Of a stretch of 64,000 nucleotides of DNA, positions 42,960 to 51,037 are shown in pieces. The notes beneath the pieces are model-generated. The model worked only from the letters and a program-made list of their open reading frames with translations, was not told where the DNA came from and did no database searches. The position numbers were made by a program, and so were the translations under genes. The stretch is taken from positions 9,238,001 through 9,302,000 of the forward strand of contig NZ_CP092497.1 of the NCBI RefSeq assembly GCF_022479115.1, written 5' to 3'. Position 1 is the stretch's first letter. Every line of letters begins with the position of its first letter. This DNA comes from Amycolatopsis sp. EV170708-02-1. Its GTDB lineage: Bacteria > Actinomycetota > Actinomycetes > Mycobacteriales > Pseudonocardiaceae.

Positions 42960-43807
42960 ACATGGCGGTCAAGGAACTTCACGAGTCGCCGAGCCTGTCT
43001 TCGTTGTACCCCAAGGCGTTGCTCGGCTCGCTGCGCAAGAGCGGCGGGAACACGCTGCCGTCGACCGAGTTCGTCCGCGAGGGCGTCGTCGTCGACCCGG
43101 CGCACCTCGCCGCGTACAACCAGGTGTGCGGATTCCGGCTGGACGACGTGCTCCCGGCGACGTATCCGCATATCCTCGCCTTCCCGCTGCAGATGGCGTT
43201 GATGACCGAGGACGACTTCCCGTTCCCGTTGCTGGGCATGGTGCACGTCGCCAACCGGATCACCCAGCACCGGCAGCTGCGGCTCGACGAGTCGTTCACC
43301 CTGCGCGTGCGCGCCGAGGACCTGCGCCCGCACGACAAGGGCAGGCAGTTCGACGTGATCAGCGAACTGCTCGTGAACGACAGTCCTGTGTGGACGGACG
43401 TCAGCACGTACCTGCGCCGCGGCGGCGGCAGCGGCGAAAAGACCTCACGCGGTCAGCTCTCGCAGCCTTCGCCCACCGCGATCTGGCACGTGCCCGGCGA
43501 CATCGGCCGCCGCTACGCCGAGGTCTCCGGCGACCGCAACCCCATTCACCTGCACCCGATCACCGCGAAGGCGTTCGGGTTCCCGTCCGCGATCGCGCAC
43601 GGCATGTGGACGAAGGCGCACGCGCTCGCGGCGTTCGAAGGCAGGCTTCCGGAGGCGTTCACCGTCGACGTCAAGTTCAAGCAGCCGGTCCTGCTGCCCG
43701 CCAAGGCCGCTTTCACCACCTGGAGTGAAGGCGACGGCTGGGCGTTCGAGCTGTGGAACGCGCGCAAGCCGAAGCCGCACCTGGAGGGCTCAGTCGTCGC
43801 TCTCTGA
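42956..43807 (+). CDS. htdX: MaoC-like (3R)-hydroxyacyl dehydratase, HtdX-like
   Basis: 283-aa double hotdog protein. The hydratase motif is in the C-terminal half: YAEVSGDRNPIHLHPITAKAFGFPSAIAHGM, with the Asp and His catalytic pair. It dehydrates the product of FabG4. GTG 42956 overlaps the fabG4 stop; ATG 42962 is the alternative. The end overlaps the convergent TetR gene by 18 bp. Position and size match Rv0241c (HtdX). Confidence 0.92.
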   Translation: MNMAVKELHESPSLSSLYPKALLGSLRKSGGNTLPSTEFVREGVVVDPAHLAAYNQVCGFRLDDVLPATYPHILAFPLQMALMTEDDFPFPLLGMVHVANRITQHRQLRLDESFTLRVRAEDLRPHDKGRQFDVISELLVNDSPVWTDVSTYLRRGGGSGEKTSRGQLSQPSPTAIWHVPGDIGRRYAEVSGDRNPIHLHPITAKAFGFPSAIAHGMWTKAHALAAFEGRLPEAFTVDVKFKQPVLLPAKAAFTTWSEGDGWAFELWNARKPKPHLEGSVVAL

Positions 43808-44455
43808 CGGCTTCCAGATCTCGCCCTCGACCAGGTCGTTGAACCCGAGCCAGACCAGGTTCATCAGCCACGAGGCGAGTACGCCGTCGGAGACGTCGGG
43901 GTGGTCGAGCGCCCAGTCGGCCAGCGACTCGGCCGCCCCGACCAGCGCGGCGGACAGCCCGGCGCCGGAGAACTCGGCCTGCTCGCCGAGGCCCTTGCGG
44001 GTGCCGGCGGAGACGACCAGCGCGGCGACCAGTTCGATCGCGCGGGTGCGCATGTCGGTGATCTCCGCGGCGAAGGCGCCGCCGACGGTCATGGCCTGGC
44101 GGTGCAGCACCGTCCAGGACTCGCGATAGTCGGCGACGAAGCGGTAGAACGCGCGCAAGCCGTGCCAAAGCTGCATGTCGGGCGGCAGATCGGGTTTGAT
44201 CCCGTCCTGCACCGCCTCCAGCAGGCGAGTGGCTTCGCGGCGGATGCACGCGCCGAAGAGATCTTCCTTGGACCCGAGGTAGGTGTAGATCATCGGCTTG
44301 GACACGCCGGCGACCTCGGAGATCTCGTCCATCGACGCGGAGTGATAGCCGTAGCGCGAGAACACCGAGACCGCCGCGTCCAGGATCTGGCGTTCCCGCA
44401 CCGCTCTCGGCAGCCGTTTGGCGCGTTCGGCGGGACGCGGCACTTCCTCGGACAC
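43790..44455 (-). CDS. TetR family regulator of the fadA2/fabG4 module
   Basis: 221 aa. Helix-turn-helix near residues 20-65 (RQILDAAVSVFSRYGYHSASMDEISEVAGVSKPMIYTYLGSKEDLF), helical C-terminal domain with many Trp. It ends within the MaoC gene on the opposite strand. Operator-like palindromes between fadA2 and fabG4 and in front of the SCP2 gene carry the same ACCTACT-GCG core, making this the probable acyl-CoA-responsive repressor of the locus (inference). Confidence 0.9.
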   Translation of the reverse strand: MSEEVPRPAERAKRLPRAVRERQILDAAVSVFSRYGYHSASMDEISEVAGVSKPMIYTYLGSKEDLFGACIRREATRLLEAVQDGIKPDLPPDMQLWHGLRAFYRFVADYRESWTVLHRQAMTVGGAFAAEITDMRTRAIELVAALVVSAGTRKGLGEQAEFSGAGLSAALVGAAESLADWALDHPDVSDGVLASWLMNLVWLGFNDLVEGEIWKPSESDD

Positions 44456-44531
44456 TCAGGACCTCCCATTAGTTCGCGTAAGACGCTACCGGGCTACCAC
44501 CGGCAAGGGTGATTTCGGCACGCTTGCCCGC

Positions 44532-44554
44532 TTACCTACTGGCGGGTAGCCTTA
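44532..44554. promoter_or_regulatory. second copy of the fadA2/fabG4 operator
   Basis: Left arm TTACCTACT (44532-44540), centre GGCG, right arm GGTAGCCTTA. The ACCTACT-n-GCG-n-GTAG core equals that at 41568-41583. It lies between the TetR gene and the SCP2-like gene, 28 bp before the latter's start. Confidence 0.65.
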
Positions 44555-44581
44555 CGCTTGGGTAGGCGGACTGGAGGGAAG

Positions 44582-45217
44582 ATGACCGAGATCGTGGGGC
44601 TGACCGGCCGCGCGCTGGTCGACGCGCTGGAACGGATCGAGCCCGATTCGGCCGAAGCGCACTCTCTCGACGTCAACGAGGTCGCGGGCGCCATCGACCC
44701 GAAGGACCTCGGCAAGGACGACGTTCGGCGGCTGCTCACCGCGCTGGGACGGCTCGCCGAGTCCGCGCCCGCGTTCGACCTTCGCAAGGTCGATCCGGTC
44801 CGGTTCGCGAACCTCGTCGCCCGCGCCTCCCGCGCGCAACTCGAGAGCGTCGTCGCCGAACGGTCGCTCCGCGAGCGGGTGCTGCGCGAGATCTTCGACC
44901 GCATGGGCGCCCACATCCGGCAGGACCGCGCGAAGTCTCTGCACGCCGTCGTGCACTGGCGGCTCTCCGGCGGCACCGGCGACGGCGGATACGACCGCTA
45001 CGAGACGGTGATCTCGCACGGCGAGTGCACGGTCGACCGGGACATGAGGGAGAAGCCGAGGGTGACGATCACGATCGCGCCCGTCGATTTCTTCCGGCTC
45101 ATCACCCATCAGGCGACGCCGGCTGTGCTATTCGTCACCGGAAAGATCAAAGTAAAAGGTGACCTGGCGTTCGCGGCCGGTCTCATCGGTTTCTTCGACC
45201 TTCCGAAACCGTCCTGA
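44582..45217 (+). CDS. SCP2 sterol-binding-fold protein 1
   Basis: 211 aa, no signal peptide. The N-terminal 105 residues are helical and unassigned. The C-terminal half is an SCP2 fold (LHAVVHWRLSGG ... ETVISHGECTV ... VTITIAPVDFFRLITHQATPAVLFVTGKIKVKGDLAFAAGLIGFFD), with the family TGKIKVKGD loop. Such domains bind lipids or acyl-CoA. It starts 29 bp from the operator of the lipid-module TetR, so is a probable regulon member. GGAGGG precedes ATG 44582. Confidence 0.88.
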   Translation: MTEIVGLTGRALVDALERIEPDSAEAHSLDVNEVAGAIDPKDLGKDDVRRLLTALGRLAESAPAFDLRKVDPVRFANLVARASRAQLESVVAERSLRERVLREIFDRMGAHIRQDRAKSLHAVVHWRLSGGTGDGGYDRYETVISHGECTVDRDMREKPRVTITIAPVDFFRLITHQATPAVLFVTGKIKVKGDLAFAAGLIGFFDLPKPS

Positions 45218-45246
45218 ACCCGGCCGAGCAGATACACTTCCGTGCC

Positions 45247-45894
45247 GTGCCCCGAAATTCCCCGAACCGGCGCTGGCGGGACAAGGTACGCCTTTCCCGT
45301 CCGTTGAGGCTGCACAAGACGCGCACCGGTGGCGAGCACGTCGTCAACGCGTTCGCGGAGAAGCTCGAACTCGCCAAACTGAGCCCCGAGCAGTTCACGC
45401 AGGTGCTGGAAACCCTGCACATGCTGGGCGAAACCGGCGCGGGTATCGAGCTGAGCTCACTGGAGACCGAGGTGCTCGTCGACGTCGTTCAACGGGCGTC
45501 ACGCGAGCAGCTCAAGGCGATCGCCGATCACCCGGAACTGCGTTCGGCGTTCCTCGACGAGATTTTCCGCAGAATGTCGGATCATTTCGTTCCCGAACGC
45601 GCACGGCATGTGGACTTCGTCGTCGCGTGGCGTTTCACCGATGGTGACGGAGAAGACGGTTTCGATCGTTTTCAAACGGTCATCGAAGACGGCGTCTGCG
45701 TTTCGAGCACGGATCTCGCGCGTACTCCCGACACCACCATCACCCTTTCCGTCGACGACTTCATCCGGATGGCGACCGGCAACGCGGCGGTGGCGGCGAT
45801 GTTCGTGACGGGCAAGGTGAAGGTGAAGGGCGAGTACGCGCCGGCCGTGCGGTTCAGCGGGTACTTCGACATCCCGAAGCCGAGCGTGGGCTGA
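45247..45894 (+). CDS. SCP2 sterol-binding-fold protein 2
   Basis: 215 aa, paralogue of the preceding gene over its full length: helical N-terminal part (KLSPEQFTQVLETLHMLGET), then the SCP2 fold (VDFVVAWRFTDGDGEDGFDRFQTVIEDG ... VAAMFVTGKVKVKGEYAPAVRFSGYFDIPKPS). The gene lies 29 bp after copy 1 with a GTG start, so the pair is one operon. Third-position use is less GC-biased in part. Its TGA stop is inside the left arm of the perfect 34-bp hairpin that follows. Confidence 0.88.
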   Translation: MPRNSPNRRWRDKVRLSRPLRLHKTRTGGEHVVNAFAEKLELAKLSPEQFTQVLETLHMLGETGAGIELSSLETEVLVDVVQRASREQLKAIADHPELRSAFLDEIFRRMSDHFVPERARHVDFVVAWRFTDGDGEDGFDRFQTVIEDGVCVSSTDLARTPDTTITLSVDDFIRMATGNAAVAAMFVTGKVKVKGEYAPAVRFSGYFDIPKPSVG

Positions 45895-45970
45895 AAGCGT
45901 CCTTCACCGCATGCGACGCGGCGAAGGACGCTTTCGCCGCGTCGCATGCGGTGAAGGACGCTTTCAGCCC
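45888..45970. repeat. hairpin repeat family 2, copy B (perfect 34-bp arms)
   Basis: Arms 45888-45921 and 45937-45970 are exact reverse complements; the 15-nt centre CGAAGGACGCTTTCG itself has a 4-bp stem. The outer sequence GGGCTGAAAG supplies the TGA stop of the SCP2 gene on the plus strand and, in the other arm, the TGA stop of fxsA on the minus strand. It acts as a shared terminator. Confidence 0.92.
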
Positions 45971-46446
45971 TCGACGATGCGGCCCTCGATCACCGGCGGC
46001 TGCTTCTTGGCGGCCTCGGCGGGCGGCGTGTCCACGACGACCTCGCTGTCCACCACCATCACCGGCCCGCGGGCCCGGTTCGCGAACTTGACCGCCCGGC
46101 GCGCCATCCGCTTCTGCCACACCTTGCGCGCGACGCTCCGCGTCGGCGGCAGGATGAACAGCAGGCCGATGACGTCGCTGACGAAACCGGGCAGCAGGAT
46201 CAGCAGGCCGCCGAGCCCGATCAGCATCCCGTCGGTGAGTTCCTTCTCCGCGTCGGCGGGGCGGCCGAGCCGCGCGGACTCGGCGAACGCCCGGAAGGCG
46301 CGGCCGCCTTCACGGCGCGCGAGCCAGGAACCGACGAACGCGCCGGCGAAGAGCAGCGCGATCGTGCCGAGCACGCCAACGGCCGAGCCCACCGCCCACA
46401 CGGCGGCGATCTCGGCGACGACATAGAGCAGGAACGCGACAGCCAT
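45964..46446 (-). CDS. fxsA: FxsA family cytoplasmic membrane protein
   Basis: 160 aa. Helices near residues 4-22, 24-44 and 73-98 with the family stretch GGLLILLPGFVSDVIGLLFILPPTR, then a basic and acidic tail. FxsA (suppressor of F exclusion of phage T7 in E. coli) is a widespread membrane protein of unknown biochemical role. Its stop is provided by the repeat at 45888-45970. Confidence 0.92.
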   Translation of the reverse strand: MAVAFLLYVVAEIAAVWAVGSAVGVLGTIALLFAGAFVGSWLARREGGRAFRAFAESARLGRPADAEKELTDGMLIGLGGLLILLPGFVSDVIGLLFILPPTRSVARKVWQKRMARRAVKFANRARGPVMVVDSEVVVDTPPAEAAKKQPPVIEGRIVEG

Positions 46447-46489
46447 ACCTGGACAACGTACGGCTTGCCCGTTTTGCTCCCAACCCCGG

Positions 46490-46990
46490 TCAGCCGATCC
46501 GGCGAAGGAACTCCTCCGCCTCGCGTGGCCCGGTCAGCACGATCCGCCGCGCGTGCGCCCCCTGCTCCGCCAGCCGCCGCACCGTCCGCTCCCGGTGGTG
46601 CTTCGGCCAGCGCCAGACGTAGGAGTAGAACTCCAGATCCAGCCTTTCGGGGCAGCCGGGCGCCTGGTTGTCCCGACCGTATTCGCGCAGGCAGCGCGTC
46701 AGCACCCGCCGGAGGCAGACGCGGCGCGGGTAGTCGAGGAAGACGATCGTGTCCGCTCTCGGGAGGCGAAGATGCATCGACGCCCCGTAGTTCCCGTCGA
46801 TCACCCAGGCGTCGGACGCGATGACCTCCTGTTGCGCGGCGTGGAACTCGGCGTCCGGCGCCGGTGTCCAGCCCGGCCGCCAATAGAGTCGGTCGAGATG
46901 GGTGACGGGCAGGCCGAGCGCGGCGCCGAGCCGTCGCGAGAACGTCGACTTCCCGGCGCCGCTGCAGCCGACGACCATGACGCGCCGCAT
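46490..46990 (-). CDS. P-loop kinase-like protein (FlaR/topology-modulation type)
   Basis: 166 aa. P-loop VVGCSGAGKST at residues about 6-16, HLDRLYWRPGW (typical of the FlaR/adenylate-kinase-like group), SDAWVIDGNYG, FLDYPRRVCLRRVLTR and a Trp-rich C-terminal part. Named topology modulation protein in older databases, though a small-molecule kinase activity is likelier. ATG starts 2 bp after the ABC exporter stop, so it is the third gene of the TetR-ABC operon. Confidence 0.85.
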   Translation of the reverse strand: MRRVMVVGCSGAGKSTFSRRLGAALGLPVTHLDRLYWRPGWTPAPDAEFHAAQQEVIASDAWVIDGNYGASMHLRLPRADTIVFLDYPRRVCLRRVLTRCLREYGRDNQAPGCPERLDLEFYSYVWRWPKHHRERTVRRLAEQGAHARRIVLTGPREAEEFLRRIG

Positions 46991-46992
46991 GG

Positions 46993-48966
46993 TCAGGCCT
47001 CGTCGAGGTACGCGGCAGCCTGCAGAGTGAACAGCTCGGCGTAGCCCGCCTCTGCCGCCATCAGCTCGTCGTGTGTCCCGTATTCGGCGACCTTTCCGTG
47101 TTCCAGCAACAAGATCCGCTCCGCCTGCCGCACGGTGGAGAACCGGTGCGAGATGTACAGCGTCGTGCGCCCCTCCGAAAGCTCCCGCAGCCGGGAGAAG
47201 AGGTCGTGTTCGGCCTGGGCGTCCAGCGCGGAGGTCGGTTCGTCGAGGATCAGGATCGGCGCTTCCCGCAGGAACGCCCTGGCCAGCGCGATCTTCTGCC
47301 ATTCGCCGCCGGACAGGCTGACACCCTGGTCGAACCAGCGCCCGAGCGGGCTGTCGTACCCGTTCGGCAGCCGCTCGATCCGCTCGTCGGCACCGGCGCG
47401 TTTCGCGGACGACTCGATCCGTTCGCGGTCGACGAGGTGCGTCAGGTCGCCGAGCCCGATGTTCTCGGCGGCGGTGCCCTGGTAGGTCACGTAGTCCTGG
47501 AACATCGCGCTGATCCGCCGCCGCAGTTCCACCGGGTCGTATTCGCGGATGTCGACGCCGTCGAGCAGGATCCGTCCGCCCGTCGGGTCGTACAGCCGGC
47601 ACAGCAGTTTGAACAGCGTCGACTTCCCGGCTCCGTTACGGCCGACGACGGCGACCGTCTCACCCGGCCGGATCTCGAAGCTCACGCCGTCGAGGGCGGG
47701 GTCGGCCGCTCCTGGATAGGTGAAGGACACTTCTTCGAACCGGATGTGTCCCTCCACAGTGGACGGAAGCGGCCGCGGCTCCGCCGGCGCGACGATCTCC
47801 GGTTTCGTCCCGAGGAAGCGATACAGCGTGTCGAGGTAGAGATTGTTCTCGTACATCCCGGAAAACGCGGTGAACAGGCCCTGGACGGACGTCTGCACCG
47901 ACGCCGCGGCCGCCGTGTACAGCGCGAGGTCGCCGAGGGTGAGCCTGCCGCCGACGGCCTCCAGCGCGATGTACAACGCGATCGCGGAACCGGCGGCCGT
48001 GCTGAGCAGGCCCCAGGATGTCGAACTGACACTGCGCTTGCGGGTCAGTGTCCGCTGACGGTCGTAGAAGACCTGGCCGAGCCGCTGGAACCGGTCGACG
48101 AAGTACGGGCCGAGCCCGAAGAGCTTGGTCTCCTTGGCGTAGGTGTCCGTGGTGACCAAGGAGTTCAGGTAGTCCATCCGCCGTTTCAGCGGCGACATCA
48201 TCACCGTCAGCCAGAACGCGCGGGCGCCGTACTTCGACTGCGAGATGAACGCGGGGATCGGCGCCACGAGAGCGACGAGCGCGAGCAGCGGGCTGATCGA
48301 GACCAGCAGCGCGATCATGCTGCCGAACGTGATCACCGTCCGGATCAGGCCCAACGCCGAGTTCATCATCGACAGCGGCCGGGTCGGCGCCTCCTGTGAG
48401 GCCTGGCGCAACATGTCGTAGGACGCGGAACCCTCGAAGTACGAGAGATGAAGCGCGCTCGCGTGGTCCATCACCTGGTGGCGGATGGTCAGCGTCATCC
48501 GTTCCTGCAGCAGGGACTGGCCGTAGGTGGTCAGCGCCTGCGAAACCGCGGTGAGCACGAGGATGCCGAACTGGAAGAGGGCGACACCGACGATCGCGCT
48601 CTTCGTCCCGTGCCCCTGGATCGCCGCGACGACCGAGTCGATCAGCAGCTTCGCGATGTACGCGGTCGCCGTTGGGAGGAGGCCGGAAAGCAGCGTCACC
48701 AGGGTGATCACGATGGTCAGGACCGGGCTTGCCTGCCAGGTCAGCTTCGCGACCTTCGGCAGGCCGCGGACCGTGCCCGCGACGTTGACCCACATTCGGT
48801 TGAGCCGGGACTTCAGGTCTTTCGGGACGGCTTCGGGTTCGGGCTCCGGGATGTCGACCGGGCCGGTCAGCCCGCTGTCGGGCACCGTCGACGGCGGGCG
48901 ACGGCGCCTGCCGCCGCGCGCCATGAACAGCTCGATGCCGCCTCCCCCACCGGGCGGGCCGATCAC
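46993..48966 (-). CDS. ABC exporter, fused membrane and ATPase domains
   Basis: 657 aa half-transporter. A long Pro/Arg-rich N-terminal lead (about 60 residues), six-helix domain (about 85-360), then the nucleotide-binding domain: Walker A VVGRNGAGKST, signature VSLSGGEWQKIALAR, Walker B ILILDEPTSALD, H-loop SHRFSTVRQ. Replacement of GGQ by GGEW in the signature is typical of one exporter subgroup. GTG overlaps the TetR stop by four bases. Such TetR-regulated exporters usually pump drugs or lipids. Confidence 0.93.
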   Translation of the reverse strand: MIGPPGGGGGIELFMARGGRRRRPPSTVPDSGLTGPVDIPEPEPEAVPKDLKSRLNRMWVNVAGTVRGLPKVAKLTWQASPVLTIVITLVTLLSGLLPTATAYIAKLLIDSVVAAIQGHGTKSAIVGVALFQFGILVLTAVSQALTTYGQSLLQERMTLTIRHQVMDHASALHLSYFEGSASYDMLRQASQEAPTRPLSMMNSALGLIRTVITFGSMIALLVSISPLLALVALVAPIPAFISQSKYGARAFWLTVMMSPLKRRMDYLNSLVTTDTYAKETKLFGLGPYFVDRFQRLGQVFYDRQRTLTRKRSVSSTSWGLLSTAAGSAIALYIALEAVGGRLTLGDLALYTAAAASVQTSVQGLFTAFSGMYENNLYLDTLYRFLGTKPEIVAPAEPRPLPSTVEGHIRFEEVSFTYPGAADPALDGVSFEIRPGETVAVVGRNGAGKSTLFKLLCRLYDPTGGRILLDGVDIREYDPVELRRRISAMFQDYVTYQGTAAENIGLGDLTHLVDRERIESSAKRAGADERIERLPNGYDSPLGRWFDQGVSLSGGEWQKIALARAFLREAPILILDEPTSALDAQAEHDLFSRLRELSEGRTTLYISHRFSTVRQAERILLLEHGKVAEYGTHDELMAAEAGYAELFTLQAAAYLDEA

Positions 48967-49577
48967 GCGGCCGCCAAGGCGCCGTTGAGGAACACGTCGA
49001 CGAGCTCCATCGTGGTGGGTTCGTCACCGGTCTCGCTGAACCGGATCCGGCCGCTGAACAGCAGCGACAGGAAGAGCGCCGCGGACTGCGACGGCGGCAG
49101 GCGGAGCCGGTCCTTCTCCGGTTCGAACAGCTCGGCCATGGCGTCGCGCATCGCGCTCATCGACTCCTTGCGCCGGTCTCGGCGGTCGCTGTGATCACCG
49201 TGGCGATGCTCCGGCCGCCTGCCGGAGCCGTGCATGACCGCCATGAGCGCGCCCATGCGCTGGAGGTGCGCGCTGAGCGCGTCGGCCGCCTCGATGAGCC
49301 TGTCGTCGAGGGGCTGGTCGAGGTCGATGACCGCGATCGCGTCCAACACCTGATCGGGCTTCAGCGCTTCGGCGAAGCAGGTGGCGAACAGTTCGTCCTT
49401 GTCCTTGAACACGCGGAAGACCGTGCCCTCGCCGATACCCGCGGCGCGCGCGATCTGGCTCGACGTGACTCCGGCACCGTGCTCCACCAGCAAGGGCAGC
49501 ACGGACTGGACGATCATCCGGCGCCGCTCGTCGGCACTCATCCCCGGCGCTCTCCGCCGGGCGGTGGTCTCTGTCAT
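48963..49577 (-). CDS. TetR family regulator of the adjacent ABC exporter
   Basis: 204 aa. Helix-turn-helix at about residues 17-60 (RMIVQSVLPLLVEHGAGVTSSQIARAAGIGEGTVFRVFKDKDELF). A His/Arg/Asp-rich stretch (RRPEHRHGDHSDRRDRRKE, about 118-136) interrupts the ligand-binding domain and is unusual; it could bind metal. It is the first gene of the exporter operon, with a 20-bp palindrome upstream. Confidence 0.92.
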   Translation of the reverse strand: MTETTARRRAPGMSADERRRMIVQSVLPLLVEHGAGVTSSQIARAAGIGEGTVFRVFKDKDELFATCFAEALKPDQVLDAIAVIDLDQPLDDRLIEAADALSAHLQRMGALMAVMHGSGRRPEHRHGDHSDRRDRRKESMSAMRDAMAELFEPEKDRLRLPPSQSAALFLSLLFSGRIRFSETGDEPTTMELVDVFLNGALAAA

Positions 49578-49589
49578 GCCACCAGTGTG

Positions 49590-49609
49590 CGGAGTGAGCG
49601 CTCACTCCG
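49590..49609 (-). promoter_or_regulatory. TetR operator of the exporter operon
   Basis: CGGAGTGAGCGCTCACTCCG is a perfect 20-bp palindrome 13 bp before the TetR start. On the minus strand TTGACG (49613-49608) lies at its edge as a -35, so bound repressor would cover the promoter. The GAGTGAGCGCTCACTC core is a known AcrR-type TetR operator style. Confidence 0.8.
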
Positions 49610-49626
49610 TCAACCGAATATGGCTG

Positions 49627-49685
49627 AAGTCCGTGAGGGCCTCCTTCCCTACCTTGAGAGTAGGGAAGGAGGCCCTCACGGACTT
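49627..49685. terminator. perfect 26-bp hairpin after the E2 gene
   Basis: Arms 49627-49652 and 49660-49685 pair without a mismatch around CTTGAGA. It begins 4 bp after the E2 stop (minus strand) and separates the dehydrogenase operon from the TetR-exporter operon. The outer phrase GTCCGTGAGGG resembles but does not equal family 1. Confidence 0.9.
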
Positions 49686-49689
49686 TGGC

Positions 49690-51021
49690 TCAGTAGGTGA
49701 TCGCGACCGCGGGGTCGGCCAGCAAGGCGCCGACGTCGGCCAGGAACTCCGAGCCCTGCTGCCCGTCGACCACACGGTGGTCGAAGCTCAGCGAAAGCTG
49801 GAGCACCTTGCGCACCTTGATCTCGCCGTCGACCACCCACGGAGTGTCCTTGATCGCGCCGAGGCACAGGATCGCGGACTCGCCGGGGTTGATGATCGGC
49901 GTACCGGTGTCGACGCCGAAGACGCCCACGTTGGTGATGGTGATCGTGCCGCCGAGCATGGCCGCCGGGGTGGTCTTGCCCTCGCGGGCGACGTCGGTCA
50001 GCTCGGTGAGCGCGATCGCGAGTTCCTTGAGGGACATCGAATCCGCGTCGCGGACCTTGGGCACGACGAGCCCGCGCGGGGTGGCCGCGGCGATCCCGAG
50101 GTGCACGTAGTCCTTGTAGACGATCTCCTGTGCCGCCTCGTCCCACACCGCGTTGACGTCCGGAGTGCGCTTGGCCGCCAGGCAGACGGCCTTCGCCGCG
50201 AAGGTCAGCGGGGTGACCTTGACCCCGGCGAACTCGCGCGACTTCTTCAGCTTCTCCCGGAATTCCATCATCGGCGTGACGTCGATGGTCAGGAACTCGG
50301 TGACATGCGGGGCGGTGTAGGCGCTCTGCACCATCGCGGCGGCGGTGGCCTTGCGGACGCCCTTGATCGGGACCCGGCGTTCCCGCGTCGCGGGGTCGTA
50401 GCCACTGTCCACAGTGGACGCGGCGGGGGCCGATCCGTTGGCGGCCGCCTGCACGTCGTCACGGGTGATGACGCCGCCCTCGGCGGTGCCGGTGAGCGCG
50501 TGCAGGTCGACGCCGAGGTCCTTGGCGAGCTTGCGCACCGGCGGCTTCGCCAGCGGCACGTACCCACCCTTCGGCTTTGAAGGCACAGCAGCCACAGCAG
50601 GCTCGGGCGCCACAGCCACCGGCGCCGCGGCGGGAGCGGCCGGAGCCGCGCCCTTGCGCGCCCGCCGCTGCGTGACGACGGCCTTGGAGCCGTAGCCGAC
50701 CAGCGGCTTCATCTCCTCTTCCGCCGGCTCCTCCGCCGCGGGCGCGGTGGTGGGGGCCGGGGCCGCCTTGCCGCCGGGATCGACGTCGATGGTGAGGATC
50801 GGCGCGCCGACCTCCACCGTCTGGCCCGGCTCGACGAGCAGTTCGGTGATCACGCCCGCCCACGGGATGGGCAGTTCGACGGCGGCCTTCGCGGTCTCGA
50901 CCTCGACGACGATCTGATTCACCGTCACGGTGTCACCCGGCTTGACCTGCCAGGCGATGATGTCGGCCTCGGTCAGCCCCTCCGCCGTGTCGGCCAGGGG
51001 GAATTGTTTGTACTCGGGCAT
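49690..51021 (-). CDS. bkdC: 2-oxoacid dehydrogenase E2 (dihydrolipoamide acyltransferase)
   Basis: 443 aa. Lipoyl domain 1-80 with the lipoylated Lys45 in VETAKAAVE, Ala/Pro-rich linker (about 85-165), E1/E3-binding domain (PPVRKLAKDLGVDLHALTGTAEGGVITRDDV), second linker, and acyltransferase domain with the catalytic motif DHRVVDG (His about 415). It accepts acyl groups from E1 and passes them to CoA. Third gene of the E1a-E1b-E2 operon; no E3 gene is present. Branched-chain oxoacid is the likely substrate. Confidence 0.93.
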   Translation of the reverse strand: MPEYKQFPLADTAEGLTEADIIAWQVKPGDTVTVNQIVVEVETAKAAVELPIPWAGVITELLVEPGQTVEVGAPILTIDVDPGGKAAPAPTTAPAAEEPAEEEMKPLVGYGSKAVVTQRRARKGAAPAAPAAAPVAVAPEPAVAAVPSKPKGGYVPLAKPPVRKLAKDLGVDLHALTGTAEGGVITRDDVQAAANGSAPAASTVDSGYDPATRERRVPIKGVRKATAAAMVQSAYTAPHVTEFLTIDVTPMMEFREKLKKSREFAGVKVTPLTFAAKAVCLAAKRTPDVNAVWDEAAQEIVYKDYVHLGIAAATPRGLVVPKVRDADSMSLKELAIALTELTDVAREGKTTPAAMLGGTITITNVGVFGVDTGTPIINPGESAILCLGAIKDTPWVVDGEIKVRKVLQLSLSFDHRVVDGQQGSEFLADVGALLADPAVAITY

Positions 51022-51037
51022 TTCAGCGATTTCCCCC

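Noticed and set aside
38421..43807. Polyketide or antibiotic gene cluster suggested by DrrAB, thiolase, FabG and MaoC
   Set aside because: The enzymes match the primary fadA2/fabG4/htdX lipid module; no synthase, carrier protein or tailoring gene is present.
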